A DNA stretch of 64,000 nt from Rhynchospora pubera (lineage: Eukaryota; Streptophyta; Magnoliopsida; Poales; Cyperaceae). The stretch lies in assembly GCA_028095005.1 (NCBI GenBank), contig CM051459.1, forward strand, positions 277,283,229 through 277,347,228, read 5' to 3'. Shown piece by piece: positions 20,830 to 32,693 of this stretch (the first letter of the stretch is position 1; each line of letters starts with the position of its first letter). Under the pieces are notes generated by a model. It was not told the origin of the DNA and searched no databases. It saw nothing but the letters and a program-made list of their open reading frames with translations. A program made the position numbers and the translations under genes.

Positions 20830-20874
<45 letters not shown>
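20830..20874. repeat. TA microsatellite (unit A)
   Basis: An uninterrupted TA dinucleotide run directly right of the foldback MITE. The matching run in unit B (21820-21876) is longer, showing slippage since the duplication. Confidence 0.9.
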
Positions 20875-20879
<5 letters not shown>

Positions 20880-21817
20880 GAACAGTTATAATTACAACAG
20901 TTAGTATTCAAAATTGAACAATTACTTATTTAACTAGAACAATTACTTATTTAATTAGAATAGTTAGTATTCAGAAAAAAAAAATACATGCCAGTGAAGG
21001 AGAGAAGAAACGAAACAGATAGGAGGGAGGGAATGGGATAAATAGAACTCCAGGGAATGATGGGATGAGAGACAAAAAGAAAAATGCATTAATAACTGTC
21101 AAGGGAATCATCCATCATCCTCATCCAATCTTTTCTTTTTCAAAATGCAATTAATCTAACTGCTAGGAGATGAAGAGGATGATGAATCTTGGAGATGATG
21201 GTTATCAGCCCCGTAAAGTTAGTTCAGTCTATCAGCTTATTAATCTTCACTATTTTCAAACTAACAATTAACCAATCACTAATACAATGAAATAATTAAT
21301 TAAAACTACGAGTAATTACTAATTAGATCTTGAGAAAAGTCAGTGAAAGATGAACATGACATATAGGTTAAAAGTAGAGTCTATTCTATGCTTTCTTTAA
21401 AGATAATTACTTAATTTTTTCTGTGGCTTGTTGAGGAATATTACCTGAAAATAAATATTATCCGAAAACACATGAATCTGGTTGAAAATGATCGATCCAA
21501 ACCGTTCAATATGATCTTTCTATTGAAATCTTATTGTAGACCAAATTTTACATTTTTTTCAAAATTTTTAAGTATTTTTTTCGGATTTTTAAAAATGACA
21601 GTTTTTGAATGGTTCAGAACTAATTAGATTAACAATTTTCTAAAATTTCAAAAAAATACTTAAAAAAGTCGAAAAAATATAAAATTTAGTCTGCATGGAG
21701 ATTTCAATAGAGAGATCATATTAGACGGTTTGGATCAGTCATTTTGAACCAGATTCATGTGTTTTGATCGCATCTCACAGAAAGTTTTTTGTGATGCATC
21801 TCACCATAGCTAAACTC

Positions 21818-21819
<2 letters not shown>

Positions 21820-21876
<57 letters not shown>
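21820..21876. repeat. TA microsatellite (unit B)
   Basis: Expanded counterpart of the run at 20830-20874. Confidence 0.9.
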
Positions 21877-21881
<5 letters not shown>

Positions 21882-22210
21882 GAACACTTGCTATATTAAC
21901 TAGAACAGTTATAATTACAACAGTTAGTATTCACAGTTGAACAATTACTTATTTAACTAGAACAATTACTTATTTAATTAGAATAGTTAGTATTCAGAAA
22001 AAAAAACACATGCCAGTGAAGGAGAGAAGAAGCGAAACAGATAGGAGGGAGGGAATGGGGTAAATAGAACTCTAGGGAATGATGGGATGAGAGACAAAAA
22101 AAATGCGTTAATAACTGTCAAGGGAATCATCCATCATCCTCATCCCATCTTTTCTTTTTCGAAATGCAATTAATCTAACTGCTAGGAGATGATGAGGATG
22201 ATGAATCTTA

Positions 22211-22367
22211 CCGTGCGTTTGGATAGGTGTGGGAAGAAGGGAAGAAGGGAAGAAGTGGGAAAAAGTATTGGGAAGTGTGTAACTTTGTGTAGAGTTTGGA
22301 TTGTTTATAATTTTTTTTCTTCTTCTTCCTTCTTCTTCTTCTTTCTTCCAACGATCCAAACGCACAC
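22211..22367. mobile_element. Tourist-like MITE, copy 3, inserted after the duplication (157 bp)
   Basis: The ends are CCGTGCGTTTGGAT and, inward from the right, GTGTGCGTTTGGATCG, flanked by TTA at 22208-22210 and 22368-22370. The corresponding place in unit A (about 21187) is an empty site, with a TTG where the target TTA would be. This confirms both boundaries and the 3-bp duplication. Confidence 0.88.
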
Positions 22368-22642
22368 TTAGAGATGATGGTTATCAGCCCCAAAAAGCTA
22401 GTTCAGTCTATCAGCTTATTAATCTTCACTATTTTAAAACTAACAATTAACCAATCACTAATACAATGAAATAATTAATTAAAACTACGAGTAATTACTA
22501 ATTAGATCTTGAGAAAAGTCAGTGAAAGATGAACATGACATATAGGTTAAAAGTAGAGTCTATTCTATGCTTTCTTTAAAGATAATTACTTAATTTTTTC
22601 TGTGGCTTGTTGAGGAGTATTACCTTAAAATAAATATTATCC

Positions 22643-25484
22643 ACTGTCGTCGAATAATAACCACATGTAAAAGCTAGTTAGGCCTCATATTTTCGTGGTA
22701 CTACCTTTGCGTCTCATTCATCTAAAATTTATTTATATATTACTCTAGAAGTGTGCTTGGCCTTTCAATTTATCACTTGCTGTCAAAAAATTTCCACAAT
22801 TATGTAGCCACCATAATAACATAAAACAACAAAGAATCTACACAAATATTTCAGCAAAAACCAAGACAAAATTTGCAAGTGAAATAAAATTAATGTAAAA
22901 TAGTATATTACATCCATTCTTCTTGTGCTATTCAATGATACTCTTATTGCTAAAACACTCCTAATAATATTCAATTTAAACATTCCAATTAAATCAGCAA
23001 TTTATTTTTAAAAATTTCCTGCATAAAATTTGAGTTAATCTGAACCGTCTGATTAAATATTACATCGAACTCATCAATAATGTTCTGTATGGACAAATCA
23101 GCAGATATAAAGTTATCTGAGGTAATGCAACATTTATGTGGATAAGATATATTGACATTGTTATAATAAGAAAAAATCAAAAAAGATAAAGAAGATATAT
23201 TGATGACATTATTAAAGATCATTGTTCTCAGGTGATATGTCAATATCTACACAGGGTGTGCAGCGTGTGCAGTGTGTGCAGCGCGTGTTCTTTGTCCTGT
23301 TCTGGCCCCCGCAACAACTGGAAACTTCAAATCGATCGGACGGTGATGTGATGGGAGAAAAACAAGGATCCAACGGCTGTCAGATCCTGTGTGTGGTTAG
23401 AGAACCCGGGTCGGTGCCTTCGATAGCAGGATAAAGATGCTTTCAGATAATGGTCTCTATGAGGCACGACACAACAGGAGTTCTGTTAATCACTCAGAAC
23501 AATCTAAGAGTTAACAGTTTCCCTAATGTGTCGATTAAGTATGCATGGGATTTACATGGCGAGTGTGTGTATTGGTGCCACGTAGGAGGGCTAGTTTAAG
23601 GTTTGTATCGGTAGTGAGGGAGAAGAGTTTGGTATTGTAAATGGCACGAGCCGAGGCGACTAAGTTGCAAGGTTGCATCATGCATTCATGTGAGATTCGT
23701 TTTGTCTTTTTTATTGCGGAGGAAGATTGTGAGGCGAGGGGCCATGTGGTACTATATGTCACTACAATTGAGAGTTGTGATTGTGTTTGTTATTAATTAA
23801 TTCTAGTATGGACTTGCACAAAAGGGGTTCTACTTTTTTATATGAGAGGACAGAAAATTCTCACAATGACAACCATGAAAATTGATAGCCAATTGAATAT
23901 GTACTAAATTTTACTATTGTAGAAACAAATTTTTTTTTGTTGTATACATGTTCTACCTTTTAAGTGACACAAAAATTATATTCGTTATAAGAATATTTAT
24001 TTTGTATCATATTTCTTTGTTATTATTGCGACTACAAAAACAAGGTATTTTCTACTGATATATTTCGTAATATGATGGGATACTAATTCAACCTTGGTTT
24101 TTCTTTTTTCTTTTCTATTTATTAACAATATATCTCTAGAGAATAGTCTAGTCTAGTGATGGAGATTGCAATTTAAAAAAAAATAGTTGGCGAATTCAAT
24201 ATTGTTTATATTTAAAATTGGAATACTTGATCTTATTTTATTTTTAACAAAATAATCTCTGTTTTTAATTTTTTTTTTAAATGAGTAGAAGCCCATCGTT
24301 GATTTTAAGTTACTGACTGTTCAAGAGTACACTGTTATTAATATCATCGTGATCGATTTTAACAATATTACTAGGATGACTCTCACAATTGATTATAAAT
24401 ATTAGTATTATTTTTAATCCTTAGAACTTTCAAACGGTACGAAATTGATTCTAATTTAAATATTCATTAGAAAATTATAATATTTTCAACTACTAATTAA
24501 AACATTATTATAACATCGCAACTAGTGTATACGCGCACGAGTTATACAAATTAACTGGGTACTCATCACCGACATCGATTACAATCAATTGCAAGGATAT
24601 ATACTAGAATGAATGTCCACGCGAAATCATAAATTAACTAAAAAATAATTACGCGAGGCTTATTCTAAAAAAAATATTATAATATGGATGTTCATCAAAA
24701 TATTTTGGTCGATAATAATAATAATGAAACAAATGGTATTGAACAAAAACTTTCACATTAAAATTATATATTCGAAATTTTAAAATAAAAAATAAACAAG
24801 TAATTAGTTAATAACCATTTATATTATTTTTTAATTTGCTCTAGATATAAACTACAAATATTAAGAGAAAAAGAAAAAGAATAAAAAAACTCATATGAAT
24901 ACATCAAAATTCCACGTGGTCACAAAATTATAAAATTAGTAAATTTTCTAATTTGTTCTTTTAAAATTGATATCATCCAACTCCACTGAAAAAAAAAATC
25001 CTCTCTTTCCCCGAAAATAAACTACTAAGCTTCTGAAAAATGGTATATTTATTGACTTGACGTTGAAGAGAATACCAAATCGTGTCAGAGAAGAACAAGG
25101 CTCAACATGGAGGGATAATTTGATGTGAAGAGATAAAAATGGATTATGGAATCTGAAACTTCATTGTAATTCTCTCTCCCATAAACATGGAATTTTGTAT
25201 TCACATATGCTCAATGTTAGGTAACCTCATTGTCAAATCACAAAATGGTTTGATATATGCAAGCATGATGACTTTTTTTTTTCTTACTTTACTCCACTAG
25301 ATAAAATAATTACTAAATAGACACTTTAATTAATGGAATTTTAGGCTTACTTGGTTATCATGCTCTGACATTTTATTTTGCTAGGTAAATCGAATCTAGT
25401 GTCCTTAGCCAGCTGGAATTATGCTAGAAGTTACCTCGTGCATCACGTATTCACGTTTATCTCCGGCTTTACTTGTTTATAAAT
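22643..25484. other. Intergenic DNA, no gene recognised
   Basis: Mostly AT-rich. The patch 23222-23434 is distinctly GC-richer (GTGTGCAGCGTGTGCAG repeats, ACCCGGGTCGG) with a 70-codon frame of no recognisable content. No splice or domain evidence supports a gene. Confidence 0.45.
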
Positions 25485-25722
25485 GCACATATTCAAAAAG
25501 TGTTAACATACTAGATATAGCATGTAAATGGATGTTTCTGTCGTTCGATCGATTTGATCTGTGGTTAAATATCAATCGCCAGATGAAACAACAATATATT
25601 TTTTTTTCCATAACAAATTAAACAGCATAATTGCTGGTAGATTGAGCAACATATTTTTATTGCCTAACATTATTTAATTTTTTTTATTTGTCCACATATG
25701 AGGACATCTTATGCTAGTTACT
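25485..25722 (+). repeat. Dispersed ~240-bp repeat, copy 2
   Basis: It contains CGTTCGATCGATTTGATCT, ATATCAATCGCCAG, GATTGAGCAACATATTTTTA and TCCACATATGAGGACATCTT, in the same order as the other three copies. No coding capacity and no certain target duplication. Confidence 0.65.
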
Positions 25723-26752
25723 TTTAATTTTCAAAGTTTTAATTAAATTTTTTATATATTTACTTTAAGAAATTAATTTATTAAATTTTTTTTTTTGGAG
25801 GGACTGTATGAAAGTGGGGCACCAAATGTAAATCAAAATGGAAAGCATGCACCCATTACTTTTCATAGTCTACATCAGCCGAGTTAATAGCAAAATACGT
25901 ATACGTATTCTTATTCCTTGCATTTTAAGTGCCGAAGATTACATTAGTAAAATCTTCGGTAATTGGAATCCCACTCAATTATCTTGGAATGAAAGTACCA
26001 ATCAGCAGATAAGTCTGCACCAGTATCCACTCTTATTCATAGTAATTATCGTTAATTTTTAATAATAATTTTATAAATTTATTACATTGATATTGATACT
26101 AATTTTATCAAGGTAACATCTAATAAAAATATCTTTAGTCGTATGCCCATGTTTGTCCACCAAGACGGCAAGACATCCATGAACATTTATAAAATTTATC
26201 CGTCATTATTCTCGACCGTACGTTGCCTAGATTGTGTGCCATGTATTTATTCGTGTAAATACCAGATTCAAATAAAAAATAAAATTAAATATCATATTAA
26301 ATATGCAAATCAATACGACGAACGTAAAAAACATACTTACAATAAGGAAGTCATAGTAGAACGATTCTTACATATTTTAAGGTTAGATATAATTTTTTAA
26401 AGAATAATACATGCATAAAAATAAAATAAAATATTTTTAATACTATATCAATTAAAGAAAAAATTGTCGATATCATCAAGTTGTTATGCATGCGTTACAT
26501 ATTACTAGAAAGTAGCATAATTTGATATCACCTCAACTCAATGTGTGGGAAAAATTTTATAATTAACTAAAGGATCATCAAAAAAAAATTTATGATATAC
26601 TATACAATAATTTTTCAAAGCATCTAATAAAAAGATTTTGCGTAGTTATCTCTTTTTTATATTTTCTAGGCTTGACTTATTCTCATTAATTGAGATTGGC
26701 TAAAAAAGAAATTATATTAATGGGATGAAAAGAATTTTGCATTAATGTTATT
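25723..26752. other. Intergenic DNA, nothing recognised
   Basis: AT-rich. Short frames at 25838-26062 and 26143-26400 show no recognisable domain. Confidence 0.5.
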
Positions 26753-26761
26753 TCTATTCTT

Positions 26762-28181
26762 CCGAAATTATTTTATACAGGAATTCAGACGCAAAAAATT
26801 TTAATAGAAAGAATTATTATTATTTTTTTTTAATAAGAAGAAAGTTCGAACGCGTTTTATAAAAGCGTACAGTCTCTCTCCTTCGTACGCGTTTATAAAA
26901 CGCGCTCGAATGCTTCGAACGTGTTTTATAAACGGGTAAGAGGAGAGAGCTTCAGTTACGCCTCAAATGGCTGGTCAGACCTTCGTACGCGTTTATAAAA
27001 CGTGTTCGGAGCCTTCGAGCGCGTTTTATAAACGTGTTATTAGTTTTTCAGATTTTTCATTCAAGCCGCAACATTTAACTTATTAAAAATAATATTTTGC
27101 AACAAGGTCCCTGCATGTTTCATATTTACAAAATTCTCAAAATTCTATTTCCAATTAAAGATGTATTAAATAGATATAACAAATATATCACACATATTTT
27201 ATATGCATTTAATTGCACACACATATTTTTTTGAACATGTTTATAATATCATTTTGTTTGAATAATTATTCGCCGACGACCCTGTATTTTTACTATTTAA
27301 TTTTACAAACTTATCTTTTGAATTGTAGTCTCTTCTCTTTTTTATTTTATGTTAGCCATATATAATCAAATAATATATAATATGGAAATAATTAAAATAT
27401 AAATTTTTTAAAAAATTTTGAACATTAAAACTTTAAACAGGCTTAACTTTTGATAGGAAGGTCCGTTTGGGGCGATCAAGCGCAATCCGGAAAGCTAGCG
27501 ACGAGATCTACACATGTTATCGGGGTGTAACCCCGTAACGACCATTTTCGGAGCCAAAAAACCCTCTCTAGACCTCCAAAATCCACTTTGAAAGTTTGCA
27601 AACCTAAAAACCACTCTAAACTACTAAAATAGTTTTTAAAATCATAAATTAATCATTAAAAAGAGAAATGCAGTAAATTAAGTGACTTTCTTGATAGTTA
27701 TTCAAACAAAATGATATTAATGTCAAACTTAATATTCTAATGTCATTTTTAAATAAGATTAATATGAAATTAAATGTGATATTTTAAAAATTGTAAATTT
27801 AATCTTAATCTTAAAAATAAATTTAACTTAAATTTTCACATTAATTTTTCTATTAATTTTGAAAAAAAAATGGTAATAACTCAATTTCGAAAAATTTACG
27901 CCTTCCTACCCGTTTATAAAACGCGCTCGAAGGCTCCGAACGCGTTTTATAAACGCGTACGAAAGTCTGACCAGCCTTTTTGGGCGTAACTGAAGCTCTC
28001 TCCTCTTACCCGTTTATAAAATGCGTTCGAAGCCTTCGAGCGCGTTTTATAAACGCGTACGAAGGAGAGAGACTGTACGCTTTTATAAAACGCGTTCGAA
28101 CTTTCTTCTTATTAAAAAAAAAATAAAAATTCTGTGTATTAAAATTTTTTGTGTCAAAAATTCTATATATAATAATTTCGG
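26762..28181. mobile_element. Non-autonomous derivative of the 6.8-kb MULE family (1420 bp)
   Basis: It has the same CCGAAATTA tips, poly-A/TTCTTCTTATT stretch and palindrome arrays (26840-27040 and 27895-28105) as the 6.8-kb element. TCTATTCTT is duplicated exactly at 26753-26761 and 28182-28190 (9 bp). The interior (27040-27895) is AT-rich, with no frame related to the PMD or zinc-finger genes. The frame at 28021-28203 lies within the TIR and is spurious. Confidence 0.88.
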
Positions 28182-29178
28182 TCTATTCTTAAATCAAGTC
28201 TAAGTGAAAAGTTTAGGGACTGATCGGAATGAATTTTCAAGAGAGTTCAATTCAGTTGAATAGAATAGAGTTCAAAAGAAATGACTTTTAAAATGAAATC
28301 CGGTGATCAAAATAAATAGAAGAAGAATTGAATGGAATTCACTTTTGTGATCGGATATCAATGAAAATAAGAAAGAAATGATTTGATCTCCGTAAATTTG
28401 ACTATTTTACCCTTACCATCATGTTCAATCTACAACCTTTTCTCTTCTAGGTACTGTACCGGCTCTCTCCTTGCTAGGTACAGTGAGACAACTTCTATTT
28501 GTTCTGGAACCCACAAATTACTGTCCATCGTGATTTGTTATAAAAAAAATGCAAAATTACTGGAATGTACCCATATTTTACTATATTCTAAATTACTGGC
28601 ACAAGACCTGACGCATTATTGCTGAAGTAAGCATTTTATCAACTACCTTGACAAAGGAGTTTCTTTCTTTCAAAAGTCCATCTTGTTGGAATTTGTCTTA
28701 TAAAATATCATTTTATTCTCAACCGTTGAACATTTGATCAACTATTGCAAAATAGAGCTTAGAAAACATACACTCCGCAAAGCAATTCTGTTATTCATAT
28801 CCCCATACTAATTTGACTTTACTGGTACAGTGCCTCAAAAGCAATTCTGTATCGATGCATAAATGCTACCATTAATATTGCACTTCTATCTGAATTGGTA
28901 CACAATGGTACCAGTTGAACTTCCAAATCAATTTTTGTGAGCCACATGGATCGAACAAGTGTAAAGCAAGGTGAGAATTTTTTACTGCCTAAAAACACGG
29001 TAATCAACTAATTGATGGAAGACATTTAATACTCTTTATTGACTATATAAGTTGTACGTAACATAATATATAAGAGTTTACTTTTATTAGACTAAAATTA
29101 ATATCATTCATACTAATAAAATGATGCTACTTTAAGAGTTTGCACCATTCCAAAATAACAAAATATTTTGATGAAGGA

Positions 29179-29673
29179 TCAGATATCGAATCCATTTCGC
29201 TGCAGCCATCGGCCCTTGAGTTCATCTGGACAAGCAAAAAAGAGACCGGCCTTCTTATTGTCAGACATGAGAAGATCTGCAGCATCAAGCATTCCATCAC
29301 CACTTATTCCAAGTTTCTTAAGTTCAGCAAGAATTTCTTCAGGTGAATAAATTCTAGAATTTGATTTAATGAAATTCTCATTTGCCACTTGAAGTGCTCG
29401 AGCAATCTCAGACATTGAATTAGTCACCCTATTTAAGCCTTCCTCCATTTGATTAGCAGGAGTCTTGGAATCAGTGTTGTTTGTGTTCAAATCTTGAACT
29501 TTTCTTTTAATACCCAATTTAGAGGACCTTTTCATGGATTTAGTAGATGGTGAAACACCATTAGCATTTTCATGATGAGCACCAGAAGTGGGATTCTCCA
29601 TATTGTCAAGGATGACCATATTTTCTGCTTGGAGTCGATCCACATCATCTATGGTAATAGTATCATTTTCCAA
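29179..29673 (-). pseudogene. C-terminal part of a Harbinger ORF1 (Myb/SANT-like) protein
   Basis: The 164-codon frame ends with a segment (EEILAELKKLGISGDGMLDA, then a LLMSDN...PDELKGRWL stretch) typical of the C-terminal region of plant Myb/SANT-like proteins encoded by Harbinger elements. The N-terminal Myb/SANT domain with its tryptophans is absent. The Ser/Lys-rich linker (residues about 35-65) looks like the usual variable middle. The ATG at 29671-29673 may be fortuitous, because the frame abuts the HARBI1 fragment at 29649-29673. Confidence 0.6.
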
Positions 29674-29951
29674 CTGTAATTGTTATCTCTAAGATAATTT
29701 GTTCCTCGAAGAATAGTACAAAGTCTTTCAAAAGCCTCTGGTCCCGTGCGTATGACGTTACGACACTCATATACATCTCCTAATCTTTTCATTAACTTAT
29801 CACGAACTTCTTTCCGTTCAATTTTAGCTTCAGTCCTTATTTCTAAAATCTGATTCTGATAATTCTCAAAATGTATCAAAACAATTAAATAGCCTATGTA
29901 TGCGGTCATTGCCGCCACAAACATTGTTCTATAAGCTTCAAAATCATTCAT
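29649..29951 (-). pseudogene. N-terminal fragment of a HARBI1-like nuclease
   Basis: The 100-codon frame contains CRNVIRTGPEAFERLCTILR followed by a YLRD motif, matching the helical N-terminal region of plant HARBI1-like (DDE_Tnp_4) proteins. The frame ends just after this, so the DDE catalytic domain is missing and no nuclease could be made. The residues before it include a hydrophobic stretch (YIGYLIVLIHF). It lies upstream of the Myb/SANT remnant on the same strand. Confidence 0.65.
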
Positions 29952-30725
29952 CTTTACCTAAAAAAAAAGCAGATCACAACATCATTTATCCTGATTTTTT
30001 AATATAATCAAATGAATGTCTTTTAATTAATAGCCAAAATAAATAAGAATTTTAAGGAATTAGAATGATATTAGACAGAAAAAAGACAAAAGTAAAAAGT
30101 TACTGATGCATATTATTAGTACTGACTGCTATAATTTACTTCCTCTATATCTTATTATCTATCATTACTGACGTTGTAGCCAACTGGTTGAATGGGTATG
30201 GCTGAAATCTCATGGCCAGAGATTGAGAAAAAACTCAAGTCCATGAAATTTAATTGAGAAAATATCCCTTTTTCTGATAGACCTATGCCTTCTCCCTACT
30301 ACTAGCTTTCTATACGGCTTTATGATAGACCTATCCCTTTAGTCTGATAAAATAAAAGATCAAAAAAAAAAAGAAAAGGAGTTACCTTACGGGATGAAAA
30401 AGAGGAGTTCTTGGCGTGATTTGCTTGCCTCCAAAATCGATTGACTGTGCAGAGAGAAAAGGCGGAAGGGTTGGGTTTTTATCATCGCAAGAGAGAGGCC
30501 GGAGGGGTAGAAAGGTCTTGCTTTTTCCCGCCGTTTATCACCCAGCGAAATCGTGGGAAATTTCTTACTTTTTCACGCGATTTCGACAGCCCAAAATTTT
30601 CATTCCAAATCGCGCTAAATGAACGGAAATCGCGGCCATGTAATCATTCCGATCGAGAGAATCCTATTTCCCGAGAATTCCGTTTGACGTTTCCGCTCTA
30701 ATTTGTCATTCCGATCAGGGCCTTA

Positions 30726-32000
30726 ATCTTTCATTCTGAAATTAAATCTACACCTTTGATCAAATTATAAGATTATAATAATCAATGAACCATAATTAAT
30801 AATTGGATACACTTTTGACTCAAATTTGGATAGAACTTTGATCTAGATTGAATAAACCTTTAGAATGATACTTTTATAGTAGCAGGTATATTTTTATAAT
30901 TTTGAAAGCAGTTTTCTACGGTGGCTTCTGATTGCCTCGGTTGAGAGTTTCTCGGACTTTCAATCTGGCTTTTTTTTTTTTTTTTTCCTCGCGAGACCTT
31001 GACAACAGGCAACAGCAGCTGTTAAGTGTGACTTTATTCTGTTCCTTGACGGCTTTGACCTAATATATAGTTCATTAAAGTGCACAATTAACAATAATTC
31101 AATAACGAACTTGAGCCAAATATCATATGCATTATTGATTTCAAAATAACTTTTTTGTTTTTTTTTCAAATATTGATTTATATCCTACTATATATATTTT
31201 TTAATGCCAACTGAAGTTTTCTTCTAAAATATTGTGTTTAGATACTAAATTATAGTATATATATATGTATGGTTATATACCGATCGGAAATTATGTATTT
31301 CATCTCCTACAATAACTTACTTATCACATTTTTAAAAAATTATTGATAGCATTGACATTTACTTGGTCTCAAAAATTAAGTTCCACGCTCTGCTTTTTTT
31401 AATTTTCTTGGCAATTTATCTTCTAATTAAATGCCGCCCTTGTAAATTACTTTTATTAATTAAATGCAAAGGTAGGAGCTGGACTCCTATTTTTCGTCAA
31501 AGAAAAAAGTTCCACGCTCTGAAACTACCGATATATAGCTCTTTCACTACATATACCGCCGTATACAGAATGCCACACATTACACATATATCAAGAATGA
31601 TATCTTGTTCTCTTTTATTTTCTTTTAGTTTGCTCTGATATATAATATATATATTCTATTGTGCTAAATACAATGAATGCTGGTCAATTGACACTTTGAC
31701 AGCTACCAGAGAAGCCAAGTTGCTGGAAGTGAGTAACAGCCGACTTCACCATATTTTGGGGATGAAAGCTAACTAAGTGAAGCTAGTTAATTTCTCAGTA
31801 GATTGGTCCCAATTTGAGCTCAGCAGGCACCAACCAATAATGTCTGCAACTTGAAACTTTCTTTTTGGGAAGAAAAAAACTATAAATTCCAGAGCCGCAA
31901 TAAATTCGGATTATATTTGCAACTTGTAATGTTGCATTCAAAGGTAATATTATGCAGAAGACAACCTGCCATGCAATATCCAGATAAACAATGCAATGCA
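30726..32000. other. Intergenic DNA, nothing recognised
   Basis: AT-rich, with poly-T and TA tracts and no plausible frame or terminal repeat. Confidence 0.5.
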
Positions 32001-32693
32001 TGTTATGATAGATCTCAAAATGTTATTCTTAATAATATTTCAGTAATTATCCAAAAAAGATCACATAATTCACATAAAATTAAATAAATTTATTAGTTAG
32101 AACTTATAGGATTGTAGAGAAGACATCGTAAGGCTGAAATTTGATCTTCTCTAATTTTTCTTAGTAAATTTTGATGGTAGAATTTCATGGCGTTTTAAAT
32201 CTGTCTCTATTTCTTTAATGGCCGATATTAAAGAAAAAAGGTGCCAATTTTTGACAGATTATTAGTATAAATACTAACGGGGCTGATAAGGATCATCCCC
32301 GAAATCCATCATCCCCATCATATATATAACAATTCTCCCCCTCTATCCTTCTCTGTTTCGCTCCCTTCCCCCTTGCCCTTCCCTCCCTCTCCTTCTCTCC
32401 CAGTGCATCCCCATATCCCTTGAACTTTCGAAAATGAAAGAGAATGTGTTTTCTAAAAATGAAAAAAAATTAACGTGTTGTAGAAGGGATGATGGGAATG
32501 ATAAAAAAGGGAGATGACAGAAAGCAATTTCGTAAATACTAAGGCAATTGAAGGGATCAAATCTTGAATGAATCTGGTCCATTGATTTTTCCATCAAAAT
32601 CAATGCACCATTTAATCAAAATTCATAAATGAACTTGGTTCAGATTAAATCATATAGGCGACTTAATAATAATTAATAATATTAATTATAACA
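32001..32693 (-). mobile_element. Diverged LTR of the same family as 83-505, interrupted by a MITE
   Basis: It starts TGTTAT and ends ATAACA, and is collinear with the LTR at 83-505 through segments such as TTCTTAATAATATTTC and TTTTTCCATCAAAA. No primer-binding site lies at its left edge and no purine tract at its right, so it is probably a solo or remnant LTR; no matching 5-bp target duplication was found. About 255 bp of the length is a later insertion at 32278-32532. Confidence 0.6.
32278..32532. mobile_element. Non-autonomous element inserted in the LTR (255 bp)
   Basis: TAAATACTAA is duplicated exactly at 32268-32277 and 32533-32542 (10 bp), within the Mutator range. The left end is CGGGGCTGATAAGGATCATC; the right end is only loosely complementary. 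The undisturbed LTR at 83-505 lacks this segment. A similar end (GGTTATCAGCCCC) appears at about 21200 and 22380 in the tandem duplication, suggesting a shared family. Confidence 0.6.

Larger units (their letters stand above)
20470..22642. repeat. Direct tandem duplication, about 1 kb per unit
   Basis: Unit A (20470-21463) and unit B (21464-22642) are collinear and nearly identical by eye. Both run from within the foldback MITE, through the TA repeat, the TAGAACAATTAC units, the GAGGAGATGATGAATCT region and a unique stretch ending ATAAATATTATCC. Unit B is longer because of a longer TA run and a Tourist MITE at 22211-22367 that unit A lacks. No genes are present; open frames across the MITE are spurious. 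Confidence 0.85.
28216..30722. mobile_element. Rearranged PIF/Harbinger element (2507 bp)
   Basis: The ends are GGGACTGATCGGAATGA and, inward from the right, GGCCCTGATCGGAATGA, with TTA at 28213-28215 and 30723-30725. It holds the start of a HARBI1-like frame and the end of a Myb/SANT-like frame, both on the minus strand and joined directly, so the middle of the ancestral element has been deleted. The GC-richer right segment (30410-30700) probably held the leader. Nothing else recognisable is inside. Confidence 0.8.

Noticed and set aside
29140..29350. Plus-strand frames of 60-68 codons
   Set aside because: Antisense to the Myb/SANT remnant of the rearranged Harbinger element.
83..32693. The LTRs at 83-505 and 32001-32693 as the two ends of one retrotransposon
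   Set aside because: The primer-binding site beside the first LTR points leftwards, so its interior is outside the window; the second LTR has neither primer site nor purine tract.
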